From Venturia oleaginea (lineage: Eukaryota; Ascomycota; Dothideomycetes; Venturiales; Venturiaceae), in assembly GCA_013176395.1 (NCBI GenBank), contig JABMLP010000026.1:558001-622000 (forward strand): 64,000 nucleotides of DNA, read 5' to 3'. The notes beneath the pieces were generated by a model. It searched no databases and was not told the origin of the DNA. It saw only the letters and a program-made list of their open reading frames with translations. A program made the translations under genes and the position numbers. The stretch's first letter is position 1; each line of letters begins with the position of its first letter. Below, in pieces: positions 35,123-47,295 of the stretch.

Positions 35123-36310
35123 TTTTCGAAGAGTTGAGCGTGGATTGGAAAGTGGATGAGGAGGAGGAGGATGGAGGAAGGGAAGAATACAAGGAGAGTA
35201 CTAGATTCCGAGAGGAAGAATAAAAGGAGAGAACTAGAGTCCGAGAGGAGCATAACATCCATCCTCTTTATACCCGACCGCGACACGCATATCCTTCGCC
35301 TAGCCTGCAGACAAGCTGCCGTTCTTGACATTGCTTCCTTCGACGAAAGCCTATTTACGGAGGGAGCTGCAAGGGACTCAACTCACGAAACCCCACAACA
35401 TGCCTCCCCGATGACCCAAATGCTTAATGAAGGCCTAGACTCGATTGCAATTGTTTCCACTACAGACCCTATAACAAACAAGCTGAGTTACAGGGTCGAT
35501 AGATATTCATACACTAGAACCGGGCTAAGCCGACAACTGAAATTTCGTCACCCTCGTCCAAAGCCCGTCCCAACCACAGCAAATGTGCTGCAGGTAAATA
35601 CCTACCCGTAGCGAGCACACCCACACCCGCCCAACACACTCCTCAAACCCATCACCATCACCATGACGTCCAGCACCAACATCGCGATATCAACGAATTA
35701 TCCCGCAGCAGCGCGCCAATATTTTATCTCGAGATGAGTTCGGTCACGTACCGAGCTGAGAAATACCCCAGCCATGTGATAAGCCAGTGCCAGTGATCGA
35801 CAACGCAGTGTGCACTGGCAGCAAAACAATGGACGGCGAAGATCGCATGCGGGAATCCTGGGGAATCAGCAACGATGGGTATGCATGTTGTCATGCTGTC
35901 ATATTGATGAAATATCAGGAATGGGGAGATCGGAGAGATCAATACGGGTAGAAGAGACACGTGAGATGAATGCGAGCGAGATGATGGAAAATGGAGTGGG
36001 AACAAGGACAGGAGGTATGACAGACATGTTACCCTGGCATGAAGAAGTAAGTCCCTTCAAGAGGAGGAATGGATATTTCAATAACTGATTCTCTTAACTG
36101 CCTCTGGCAGTGCATAATCAAAACTTCGTCTATAGTAGGAAGACAAGTTCCTGGATGCCTTTTTCCAACCACCATGAAAATCCTCCAAGAGAGCCAGAAA
36201 CCAGCGTAAACCCAACGCTCGATCCGGGACTTCACCGTGCGCGTATCACATCGGTTCACAACTGTATACGCGCACTGCCAATCCGAATTCATTGTGCCAC
36301 CTCACTAACG
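35123..36310. other. Intergenic, no gene seen
   Basis: A purine-rich tract (about 35150-35250) is followed by sequence without a recognisable frame. A Pro/His-coding CACCATCACC stretch near 35650 is simple sequence. Confidence 0.4.
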
Positions 36311-36884
36311 TCAAAAGCTAGACCTCCAGACAAGCCCAGAGGCAGAGTTGCTACCAGCATTGTGTTCAAAAGTCTTCATGGTTTCCGCAGAGATGCTACT
36401 CCGCCTCTTTCTCTGCTTCTTGAGCTGATGCTCAGCCTCCATCAATTTCGTTTGTACCCATGCCCTGAACATCTTGTCATCCTTGACTCCATCACAGTTC
36501 AGGAGCTCTGTGAGAGTTGACTTGATCTGCCGGTTGATCTCGTATAGGCTAGCTTCTCCATCCATGTCCGTCGAGTGACTGGAAGAAGTTCCCGAGTTTG
36601 ACTGAGACCAGTTTGAAGCCATTGGATATGAGGATGTCATCTGGTATTGGCAGGGTTGGTCTGACGAACGTGTCGATGGAACGATGTCCATAGGAGAGGT
36701 CGAATCACAGGATTGTACGCTGCTGATACTGTTGAGCCGTTGTTGTATCGACTCAGACTGCTCAGAGAGGCGCCTGTAGCTGGAGATGAACTGGTCCTGA
36801 ATAGTGTTAGCCCTTGCATGAATGACAATGGATGCATCAGCCAAATACCTTATCTGAGCTGCTTGACGTTCTTCGGCCTGACAT
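36311..36884 (-). CDS. Conserved small fungal protein, function unknown
   Basis: Exon 1 (36849-36884) encodes MSGRRTSSSSDK. A 52-bp intron (GTATTT..TTCAG) leads to exon 2 (36311-36796), giving 173 residues in a consistent frame. The N-terminal half is Ser/Gln-rich with a short helical stretch (SSYRRLSEQSESIQQRL). The C-terminal half has a charged helical core, YEINRQIKSTLTELLNCDGV followed by RAWVQTKLMEAEHQLKKQRKRR. I believe this core recurs in hypothetical proteins of other Pezizomycotina, but that is from memory and not tested. The basic end could be a nuclear localisation signal. No catalytic motif is seen. Confidence 0.65.
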
Positions 36885-38142
36885 GTTGAATCTTGGTTGT
36901 ATGGCGACTTGCATTGTCATTGCTATAGGATGAGATTGTGCGAAACGCTGCTTGAACATTCGATATATAGACGCCTTGCGGGGTCTTCGCCTTACGGAAT
37001 AGGCAGGGTAGCTTCAGCTTGAATGGTGAGACTCGCCAGGAGTGGAGTGATGAATATAGCGCGAGATTGGTGGATAGACGAGGAAGCTGCGTGTGGAGTG
37101 CAGATAGACAGCGGTAGTGACGACTGTAATCCAACATTTGGCAGAACAATGGAAGAGGGTCTGGCAAGCTATATAAATGCAAGAGAGATTACCAAAATAT
37201 CTTTCTTTCTGTGCGCATCCAGGTTAGATTTCACGCTGACGTACGAGGTTAGACGACGGATGAGGAACATGGCAAAAAAAAAGAGACAACTCGGGAGGCT
37301 TGCATCGCTAAGGCATTCGATTCCATCCTTGAACAGGATCGCCGTGCGACGGAACGGGCTTTTTTCGTTGTTGCACGCAATGAACTCGAATGGGAGCGCG
37401 TCTATGCTATGTCACAGCGTTGTGGTGTTCAAGATTGGTTGCCCGGCTGACTCCGCTCGGCCAAATACTGTCTATCAGCCACAGCATCCCGCGGTGGCGT
37501 AATCGTCATCCTCGCTTGCTTTTCTTGGTATCCTGAAACAATAAGTAGGACAGAAAGCGGTGGTGCCACTGGTGGTAACTTATCGGGAGTCGCTTCAATA
37601 GTCGCGTGGAGATGTCGCCGAGGCCTCTCAGCTTGGGAGTGGGAATCACTAATGTAATGTCGAAACATAATAAGTCGCAAGACCCGATCAAAGTCTCTCG
37701 TAGAACACATATCAAGGATGAATGACGTCCAGCGTATTGACTTTTCGGGGCATGGTACGTGGCTCCACCCGGGCAGAAAATGAACCATGAACCAGAGCAA
37801 TCTTCTCAACAAAGAAGGTTGCCTGATGTTCAAATCTCGGAGTGATATCTAGCTCAAAGATCGAAGAGAGGGTGAATGGCATCATGTCTACTCCATTGGG
37901 CGTAGCTTCTCCAGACCCTTGGCCGCACAAACCTGACGACGATTGGGATGGTATTCATGGATATGTACGACTGACTCTAGGAGTACTGTATGGCGAAAAT
38001 CCATGACCATCCACGCCATCCCACAAGTTGCCATGTGCCGAGCGCTCTAGACAAATCCATCGTCCCTATCAAATTTGATCCTTCCTTTCTTTAGCCCAAA
38101 CAGAGGCTGAAGCCCACAACACGCGTGGGGTTGGTCGAATCA
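36885..38142. other. Intergenic, no gene seen
   Basis: Upstream region of the small conserved gene, then sequence with only short unrecognised frames (for example 37023-37502 plus and 37429-37833 minus, which overlap each other). Confidence 0.4.
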
Positions 38143-38922
38143 CTAGTTCTCATCTACAGCGATGCCTGCGCGTTCCTTCCAAAAACCTTTACCATAGCTG
38201 AGCAGAATCTCCGTTCCCTTCGGTATACCTTTGGATCGCCTCCCACTCTTCCCAGCAGGAAGTACGAAGATGGCCATTCTTTTCTCCGCGACACCTTTTC
38301 CAACGTCCATCCATATCTCTCTGAACTCGGCGTTGGGGCCCGTCGACTCGATGCCTCGATAGTCGTTACAGAAACGTGCCTCGTTACCCATCTTCGCCGC
38401 ATCAATCCCTATTCCAAGCTCGCGATTGAGGCAAACGTCGTAATCTGACGTGGGGTCCGTATCTTTTTCGCTATGGATGTAGCCGTGGTAGCAGGTGATA
38501 AAGCTCGAGGGAGCTAAATTTTGGGCTGCAATCAAGCCGAACTGGCCATTCGCTGGATGATTGTGATCCTTGATTGGGGAGATCCGTACCAGTTGGCATG
38601 GTCCACTCGCCTTCGGGAGCATCTGCTCAGATTCTGGCTTGTCGTGAAGTGCTTGGAGCATTTCTTTTGACAACGATTTGGAGCAAAGTGGTTGTGATAG
38701 GTAAACGACATCCTGTGGCCAACCCTTCGGTGTCTTTGAATCAAGCTTCATCCTGGAGTCTTGATACGCTGTGGATTCATGATCTTCAATCTTCGATTTT
38801 GTGTCTAGAGAAGCGTTCGTCGTAGCCGACCAAACAGTTTGAGTTTCTGTCTTTAGCTGCACGTGACACACATGATCGGGGGAATGCAATTTCAGTTGGC
38901 CTATGTGCTGGCAGCTGCAGTC
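38143..38922 (-). CDS. SET-domain protein, probable methyltransferase
   Basis: SET domains transfer methyl groups from S-adenosylmethionine to lysine. The visible exon reads, on the minus strand, GQFGLIAAQNLAPSSFITCY at the domain start, then the signature GNEARFCNDYRG (the usual NH/RFxNDYRG block, here with N-E-A-R-F) and the end EILLSYGKGFWKE, which matches the conserved YGKxFW. The frame is open upstream to a likely acceptor at 38923 (ACTAACAG), so a short 5' exon is missing from this annotation; the first in-frame ATG inside the exon gives MKLDSKTPKG. The protein is small (about 220-260 residues) with no pre-SET or post-SET cysteines, like fungal stand-alone SET proteins. Its substrate is unknown. 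Confidence 0.75.
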   Translation of the reverse strand, partial: DCSCQHIGQLKLHSPDHVCHVQLKTETQTVWSATTNASLDTKSKIEDHESTAYQDSRMKLDSKTPKGWPQDVVYLSQPLCSKSLSKEMLQALHDKPESEQMLPKASGPCQLVRISPIKDHNHPANGQFGLIAAQNLAPSSFITCYHGYIHSEKDTDPTSDYDVCLNRELGIGIDAAKMGNEARFCNDYRGIESTGPNAEFREIWMDVGKGVAEKRMAIFVLPAGKSGRRSKGIPKGTEILLSYGKGFWKERAGIAVDEN

Positions 38923-41900
38923 CTGTTAGTGTCATACAGTGCGGTTACCTACGTGAGCATCGTGTTTCAAGATCCACGAAGATTGCGATTTGAATGTGGG
39001 ATAAATATGAGATCGGCAAGGTTCTGCGCTAGGTACCACTTAGTAATAAGTTATTCCATATTTCTGTCAGTTTGAAGACACTCGTCCTCGTCGCTCCCAT
39101 GTTGGAAAGAGGCCTTGGTAAGTCACAAACTATTGTCTAGCAGAGGTTTTGAAGATGATATTCTGTGGCGGCCCCAAAAACTTTCTTCCTCGCCCCAAAC
39201 CTTTGATACACAAACTCCGTTTACTGTCCATAGACCATACTTGCAACAGAGAGAAAGAATGTAGGACTGATGTTCAATTAGGTTTAGCTCCGCTCGACGA
39301 GAAGTCGTGCTGACTACGGGATGGAGAATCCAGCAGGTGGCTATGTATGTATCGGAACTGCGAGGCATAAGAGAAAGGGACAACGAGGAGGTTTGCCATC
39401 ACATCTTGTACGACATCACCATAAGCAGAAATTACACTGAAGCTATATCTCATATGAAAATCAGGATACCCATTCCGAATGACTATTGTACTATTCAACT
39501 TGTCTGGATGTCCAACAATTACGAGTAGACCATTGAACTCGACCTATCTCGTGCACTAAAATGGAAAGCAGTATCAGCATCTATAATTCATGAATAGTAA
39601 ACAATCAAGTAGAAGAGAAAGCTTAAACAGTCCCGAGTCCTAGTAACATCATACCCACTAGTTGGGGAGGGTTTTCTATTACCGCGACAACCCTTCGGTA
39701 CGACTAATATAACGTTAATCACTCAACGTGGTCGTTTATATCGTGATAACGTAGAGACAGCTCTTCTAGTCTCTTTATCGTCAGTTGTTTGCCCTACGCA
39801 TCATTTAGGAGGCATAGGTGTATCGCAGGTGAGTGCACAACCAGTAGTCATGCATTTGAATGTAGCCACCCTTCTACAACTTTGTGCAGAAGCGACGCCA
39901 ATAAGGCTGAGGGTGATGAAGACCGAGAACTTCATGCGGTGGAAGGGAGGAAAGAATGTTAATTTTGTTTGGGTGGTAGGTAGATCCGGGGAAGTCTGGT
40001 TATTGTGAGTGTCAAGAACTTGTTGGGATCTGGAGATTATAAGTAACTCTATATTCCAAGTGTTACTCCGGGATCGAAGGGATTTAAATTGCCAGAACTA
40101 GAGCAAGTCGATTATTGTCGGTTGTACAGTACGTAGACCCGGACGTTCACCAAAATTTTGACTGACCAGAATACAAAAATCCCGAGAGCTCGCCCGTAAA
40201 TCTGGTACCTACCCCACAAGTTTCTGTTTATTTAGAAGAGATCTACATACGGATTGAGGTGGCTTGGTGTGTAAATACCCTCCGGAACGTCCTCTCCGAT
40301 TACTTGCCGTCAATGCATGATTGCCTTTGTCTCTTAGAATCTTTGAATTATAGTCTGTCAAAAATTCTAGCAAACCATATACAAACGACAATAACATAAT
40401 ACGACAGACCTGTACTGTCTTTCTTGGCCTCTGTTTTTCAAGTTGGGAAAAAGCAAAAACGACCTTAATCACTTGGAATGCACAATACTACCTCTCGATC
40501 AGACCGCGCTTTTTTGAAGCTGGCAGCAGTCGGACAAGCAGCGCAAATGTATATCCGCGGATATATAAACGGACACACGCATTCTTCCATCGTAAGATAT
40601 GAAGATCAATTTGAGACCATCATCTTCGACAGACTTCCTACCTCTTGCATAGATTGTACTGTTTGCAAGCGTCATCTGACCTCTCGAGTCCTCCTGAGGT
40701 TTGCGGGAAACCAATACAAGAGTTGTTGCAGGACATTCACCGCTATGCATTGCATTGCTACACAGTCTCAAGAGCTGTTGTTTGTCTGTCAGCGTGGCTA
40801 TTCAGAATTGGCTAGTAAGAGTAAGATGGCGTAGTTGAGCTGAGGAGAATGCGTAGGTTCAAGTGTTTCCAGTTTCCCCTCTCTACAAACTCAATGCATT
40901 TAGATGGTGAAGACGTCTTGAATTGTAGAGTTCTAGCAGCTGAAACCACTAGACATGCCCAATTAGGCGTAGTGTCTTTGATTCTCAAAATGGAATTTCA
41001 GCGTCGAGCTTCCCTCAATCAACTCTTCACCAAGTCTTCACGAATCTCGACGGCAGGATTCCATGATATGAAGACTTCACTGCTAATTGGTCTTGTCCAT
41101 GCAGGAACCCGATGATCCGCCGATGATCATGCAGCTAGTTCTGTTCAAGCTATGAACCTGTACTCACGTCAAACAGCCGATCTTTAAATTCGATTCCACC
41201 ATCACGCTTTCGCGGAAGAGACCCCGACGTTGGCCATCATCTTTTCTCAGCCGCTAGCTTTGACGAATAGGAGATCTACAATCCACCGGTCCATCCACTT
41301 GGAGACCTAGTCAATGGATACCAATCCTAGACATTTCCGGGCACCGTTGTCTAGAGAGGCGACACGGAAATTGAAAGCTTCCTGATATTTGTGCCCACCC
41401 TTGAAATTTCTGGGTGGGAGAGGTTCGCCGGTAGCATATCGTGGACCTCAAGAACAAATTTGACCCATATCCCGAACCTGGAAATTGGAAGCAAAGAACG
41501 AAAATCTTCGTGTCTTGCATCCAGACGCCTGCGCTCAATCAATGTTGACAGAGAATAGGCTTTTTTGCCCTCGTAATGGTAGCGCTCCGATTGAGATGAG
41601 AGCATCGCTTCAACCCACATACATATCCGATTTTAAAAGCACTACATTCTTGGTAGCTCAGCACTGCTCGGATTTCTTCCATGTGGGCCCTTTAAGTGGT
41701 TCATCGTGTGGATCATAGCCTCTGAGCTTGTTGGTTCTCCCCCTAAAAGCAGATGACCAGATATAAGTGTGCCTGCTGCTCATTCTCCTCCTTCTTCCTT
41801 CAGTCAATCTTTTCAAATATCTAATCATAGACATTCGGTTAATACCAATTACACTCTTTTACCACACGACAAGATATCAAACGCCTTCACTCAAACAACC

Positions 41901-41926
41901 TAACCAACCACCTCAAATCAATCAAA
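38923..41926. other. Three kb without a supported gene
   Basis: The region is AT-rich in parts (39540-40450) and has only short frames. Those at 40478-40834 and 41311-41620 overlap in antisense and resemble nothing I know. The last 160 bases are the pyrimidine- and CAA-rich 5' leader of the wall-protein gene. Confidence 0.45.
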
Positions 41927-42832
41927 ATGCGTTTCACCACTGCTCTCTTCTTGTCCGGCGCCAGCGCCTCAGTCATCGCTGGAAGCTACGACAGCCCAAG
42001 CTACGACAGCCCAAGCACTGACAGCCCAAGCACCGAGAGCCCAAGCTACGAAAGCCCAAGCTACGAGTCCCCATCCAACGAGACCGACTCCTACGTTACC
42101 TACACCGAGGTAGTCAGCAAGTTGACCACAGTCTGCCCAAGCGCAACTGAGATCGTCCACAACAAGAAGACCTACACCATCACTGCATCAACGACTCTTA
42201 CCATCTCTGACTGCCCATGCACCCTTACCCACTCCACGTACGTCCAAAGTCCTGACTGAAGGTTCTTGTTTCCACGCTAATTGTGCTTCAGTGCTAGCAG
42301 TACTCCAGCAGCACCCGTCGTACCAGCATCTACTCCAATTGCAAAGACCACACCAGCCGCATCCTCCACACCAGTCAAAGGCGTTCACCCATCCAGCGCA
42401 AAGCCAACAACCTCCGCCGCAGGCTCCACACCAGTCAAGCCAGTTTATGGTGAGGCTTCTTCATCCGCCGCAGGCTCTACTCCTGTCAAGCCAGTTTATG
42501 GTCAGGCTTCTTCATCCGCCGCAGGCTCTACTCCCGTCAAGCCAGTTTATGGTGAAGCTTCTTCATCCGCCGCAGGCTCTACTCCTGTCAAGCCAGTCCA
42601 CGGTCAGGCTTCTTCATCCGCCGCCCCATCGGCTCCTTCCGGAGCACCATACACATACTCCAACGGCACTACTCCAGTCTCCCCAGTCCTGACCTCCGCA
42701 CCATCTGCCAGCGGAGCCAGTGGAACCAAGTCTAGCCCAGCCCAGGCTACCGTCAATGCCGCTCCTGGAAACGTTGCCGGTGCCAGAGCTGCCCTTGTTG
42801 CCGCTTTCGGTGCTGTTGCATACCTTTTGTAG
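41927..42832 (+). CDS. ccg-6-like GPI-anchored cell-wall protein
   Basis: Exons 41927-42237 and 42292-42832 give 283 residues. The N terminus [19 protein letters not shown] is a signal peptide. Next is an 8-residue-type Ser/Pro repeat (SYDSPS, STDSPS, SYESPS). The conserved block [20 protein letters not shown], followed by [20 protein letters not shown], matches the domain of clock-controlled protein 6 and related fungal wall proteins. After the intron come four 17-residue units of [15 protein letters not shown][EQ]A and a hydrophobic end ([19 protein letters not shown]) preceded by Ala/Gly, a GPI signal. The Ser/Thr-rich body is probably O-glycosylated. It has no catalytic domain; a structural or surface role is inferred. 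Confidence 0.82.
42417..42620. repeat. Coding 51-bp tandem repeat
   Basis: Four in-frame units of 51 bp (17 residues each) inside the wall-protein gene. The units are nearly identical, with Glu/Gln and Tyr/His alternation at two positions, which suggests recent expansion. Confidence 0.85.
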
Positions 42833-44181
42833 ATACCTCGCAATATTGTCATGATCTACGAAATGCGGCTGTAATCTGTGGTGGCTTTTTATTTCTTCAT
42901 AATCCATGGGTTTTTAGACCTTAATATCTCAATGCATTGAACGGCTGTCCAGCGTTTAGTTACAACAATACACACTCCTTACTATTATTGATCCTGTATG
43001 TCTTTCTTCTCGATCCAGGTTAACCTGAAATATGAATTTGAACACACCTATGTAGACCGCGATCAAGACCGCAGTCGTCCATATTTTCAAAAGCATCGAC
43101 CAATCATAACCTCTACGTCCCTGAACGCACAGCCTTCCTTGCAGCCTTCCCTGTATCTTGGCATCGGAAATTGCCTCCACAGACTCCACACTACGTCGCG
43201 CCCTCCCATCTCATTCGAAGACGGTGAAGCAAAGCGAAAAAGAAAGGCGAGAAAGAAAATAACTGCCCTCACCGATTCTCCTCAGAAAACCCAAGAACGG
43301 CGCGGGAAACAAAGCATAGCAACCAAACGCGCGAAAGCAAACAGAACGAACCGTTGGAGAATATAACAAAACGCCACGATCGTCCATTCGTTGAGACTAC
43401 CTACTGCAAGATACCAATCCCATAAAGCCATACCCGTCGCAATCGTACAATGTAGCCGTAATCGATAAGAGATCTAATGAAATCATCATCCTACGAAATA
43501 TCCGAATCACGGCGTAGCAGAATGACAACGCCTTCCTTCAAGGACAGAGAAATTCGCCAGCTTGCGAACTTGTTCTCGGATACCCCAAAAGCTCATGGCT
43601 GTCGCTCTTGTATGGATGAGGTAGTCATGAATCGGAGTGATCAGTTCTCAGGGGATAGGAATGAATGCCCGGACAAGACCAAATATCGATCGTTAATTTC
43701 AAACCCGCGCTCGAATCATCGTGTACACGCCTCTTGAACATACCGGGACACCATCATGGGGGGAAAAAAGGTTGCACGCAGAGACGGATCTGATTCATAA
43801 TATACCGCAGTAACCTGATTTCTCCTAGTGTCGCAGGGAGAGAGAATCTAGTGTTCTTAAGAGAACATTTAAGGATGATGGGAAGCAATAGGTAGAAGAG
43901 GGCGGCACTTCCTCCCTTACTGATTCAGCCGTGATTCTAGTTCACAAGTTCACAGTATCTAAAACAAAATAGGAAGCAGACTTTGTGCTTGGTACTGGCA
44001 ATACCATTGGATAGTCAAGGACTACCATATCTGGGTACATCAAGACGCCAAAAATGCTGGGTGCTTTGCTAAGTCCACAGCGATGCAACCTAAAGCCATC
44101 TATCAATGCCACCTGGCCATAGCTAGGCCGAAAGTGTAATTCTAAACTGTGTAGGTGAAAATAGAAGAGAGGAAATCACAA
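42833..44181. other. Intergenic, no gene seen
   Basis: The 3' regions of two convergent genes, with a lysine/arginine-rich pseudo-frame near 43200-43366 that comes from A-rich sequence. Nothing supported. Confidence 0.4.
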
Positions 44182-47100
44182 TCACAACTTCGCCTTGGGC
44201 ACATCAACAACCATACCGCCTTCCTCGCCAGCCTCGATTTCCGTCGTCCCTTCAACCAAAGAGCGCTCACCACGTACATCCGCTTCACGAACATGTTTCG
44301 TCCATCCCAGAGGATCCTTGTCATCCTTCAAGAACTCCATGGTGGGGAAGTAATGTTCGTTCTTTTTCATCGTCGCAACCCACGGCACATTGTCGAAAGT
44401 CATGACCTTGAGTCTGAAATAGGTGTTGTCTGGAATCTTGGTGGCTTCACGCAAGAACGTGTCCATATCAGGCGTCGGCACACCGTTCACGTGAGTGATG
44501 AAGTTGGTTGGAGCGAGGTTGTACATGTAAGCTGGAGAGCCGCGTTGGCGTCCGCTGATGTATACGTCGGAGTGGATTTTGGAGATTTGCTGGCGCACGG
44601 CATGATGCGGTCGGTGGAGGACGGCACCGCAGAAGACGATAACGCGTGAAGTTTCGAGATCCGTGGTAGGGACAGTTGGGACAGTGATCGAAATTTGCTG
44701 TCTTCTGCGGACTATGACAGCAGAGAGTGTCTCATTGTTGTACTGGATGTCGAGGTCAGGAACCCTGGTGATGAGCTTGTTGTTGAGGGTCAGAACGACA
44801 TCGCTTTCCTGAAGCCCATCATTGTGCCCCGAGTCGACTTTTCGAACCATGAATATTTGGTGACGCTCTGGGTCTTCCTTTTCAATCCGCTCAATCCACT
44901 CATCGGAAACGCCCATGATGCGAGCTTGATCCATGTGAATGGTGTGCATCTCAACATTGAGGATTCGAAGGTTGGGTGTGATGCCCTTCTGGATCTCTTG
45001 AATGACAGGTGCGATCATGGGTGTCATAAGACCAAGATGGTACTCCATGTCTTTGCCGCTGTGAGGCGATCGTTCGCCCAGGTATGTTAACCACAAGGCT
45101 TCAACAGTACCATCTTTCGACACAAGCACTCCACTGCCGCACTGCCCACCTAAACTACTGTCTACGGTCACCGCATCGCAGTTGATCGCACGGTACCGAG
45201 GAGTGGAGGCACTGGCCGGAATTGCAACAGTGGTAATGTCAGTCACGGTCGTCTTCGCTGAGACAGGACGATAATTCTGGTTGAATCCAAAGAAGATAGT
45301 CTCCTGACCCTGCTTCACATACTCTCTTGATAGCTTTGCGCTCTTTACTGGTGCGTCAACGAGCGATGCATCGTATTGGAGAATCGCGAAATTCTGGAGA
45401 GGATGCATGAAAAGTACTTTACCGACAACCTGTATCGAGTCGGCAATTGTGATGTGGATGTCGCAGAAATCGTATGGCACAATCGCACGCGAAATGATGA
45501 CCAGTCCCTTCTCAGCATCAATTACTAGGCCGTAGCCAGACTTTCTTGCTCGTGGAAAGCCATCCATCTTGACGGGCATGTGTGCGCTAACTTTCACGAA
45601 ACTCCTGATGATGTCTACGGCTTCGGGGTAGTTGTCGTTCCTCATCTCGATAAACTTTGCTCGTCGCGGCGTTGGCTGAACAGCAGGTAGCGCGTCTGCT
45701 AAGTCGCTGTAGTCCCATAGACCGGTCTTGTCGTTTCGGACGGCGAGTCGCATCTTCTTCGACCAGTGGCGATCGATGTTGACAATTTTGGTGTTCAGAG
45801 TGTGGAGATCGCGGAGGTGTTTGTAGGCTACGACAACCCGCGATCTGTCTGGTATCGTCTTCATCACCTCGACAAATGTTTTCAGATCTGGAGTATCGCG
45901 ATTGTCGACAGATTGGACAATCCAGCCACTGTCACTGCCTTCGAGCCAGAAGGAGCCAGCAGCTTCGCCCACATAGACGCCGACACCCTTTGTGGAGATT
46001 GCATACATGCGAGCTTGTTGGTAGGACAGATCGTGGAAAGATCCTCCAGCAACATTGACGAAACGGTCAGGCGTAATAGCGTGCAAATCTCCCACGGAGA
46101 GCTCGACCTCGAGATCTTCACCGCCACGTTGCACTAGAACTTTGATGGTCTGAGCTACGGATGAGTCAAGGATATCATCCAGACGAATGAATTGGGCTAC
46201 GAGTTCTCCATTGATCTTGAGTAGAAGGTCTCCCTCCTCAAGTTTCTCGTCACCAGGGCCCTGAGGTAAGACTGTCTCTGCTACTAGCATTCCAGTTTCC
46301 TCCGGAAATCTTGCACGCATGGTTGCTTCCCAGTCAGCCGTGAGGCCCAATCGGCGACACTCGTCGTAAGGCTTCAGTAACCAGTGTGTTTGTATTGTTC
46401 CTCGCGTTACGAAATCGCCTCGTTGAAGACGTTGTAAGGCCCGTAGTGGTCGATCGAGGGGTAAGAAGTAGTCCGTTGCAGCCCCGTCAGATCTGCCTCC
46501 AGCTTGGAGAGCCACGGCATGTCCGTCAATGTTAACGACAGGACTGCCAGAACTTCCTCCACTCGCTGCTGCGGCAGCTTGTATGTAATTGGTATTGAAG
46601 TCGCAGTATCCTTCTCCGTATTCTGGCGCGTTTCTGTCTAACCTGGAAATGACACCAGAAAGAATACTGAGCTTTTCTCCGGCGTCATTACCCACCACTC
46701 GGATCTCTACACCAACTTTGGCGAGGTCGGGTCGTAGTTTCAACGCAGATAGAGGCATGTACTTGATTTTCTTTGGGTCGAATCGTAGAATACCAAAGTC
46801 GTGAACGGGGTCGCGGTATACGGGATGGACATCGACTTCCTCATGGTTATCGAAGATACAGTATCCCCAGAATGGTCCAGCGCCTACAACATGCTACGTA
46901 GAAGTTAGTATGCCGATTTTGATCGAAGATTCCAACTTCTGACTTACCCTATTCGTCAAGATGTAGCCTTTCTCCGCGTCCACCACAAAACCTGTAGCCT
47001 CGCTAGCTACCGCGGGATCTGTATCAAAAGAGCAAGTCTGACAGAAATGTATAGATACCACATTCTTGATGACCTTCTGCACAGTATTCTGCCATTCAGC

Positions 47101-47295
47101 AGTATCTGCCGTGGTAGGAGCTCTGGTGATCATTCTTCCGTCATCAACATCCAATGGCATATCTCCAACGTTTGACATCTCGCCGCTGCCATTTGAGTAC
47201 TCTCCAGAATCTGTTTTAATTTGCTTCATTGGGCGATCGTTCGAGGAAGTGAGTGGTTGTTTGCGTTTGCTTCTTGTGTCGCCACTACTAGTCAT
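44182..47295 (-). CDS. nma111: HtrA-type pro-apoptotic serine protease NMA111
   Basis: NMA111 is a nuclear HtrA/Omi-like protease that cleaves the IAP protein Bir1 and promotes yeast apoptosis. Exon 1 is 46948-47295 (start [15 protein letters not shown] with basic KRK and PMKQIKTD signals) and exon 2 is 44182-46893, together 1019 residues, the family length. The first protease domain has the His in [11 protein letters not shown], the Asp in [10 protein letters not shown] and the Ser in [14 protein letters not shown] modules follow ([23 protein letters not shown]). A second protease-like domain ([16 protein letters not shown]) is degenerate, as is usual. The ATG at 47295 was chosen over upstream codons because it starts the charged nuclear-type N terminus. 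Confidence 0.95.

Noticed and set aside
42291..42692. A second long plus-strand frame rich in Pro/His/Gln
   Set aside because: It is an out-of-frame reading of the 51-bp repeats of the wall-protein gene; the chosen frame has the signal peptide, conserved block and GPI end.
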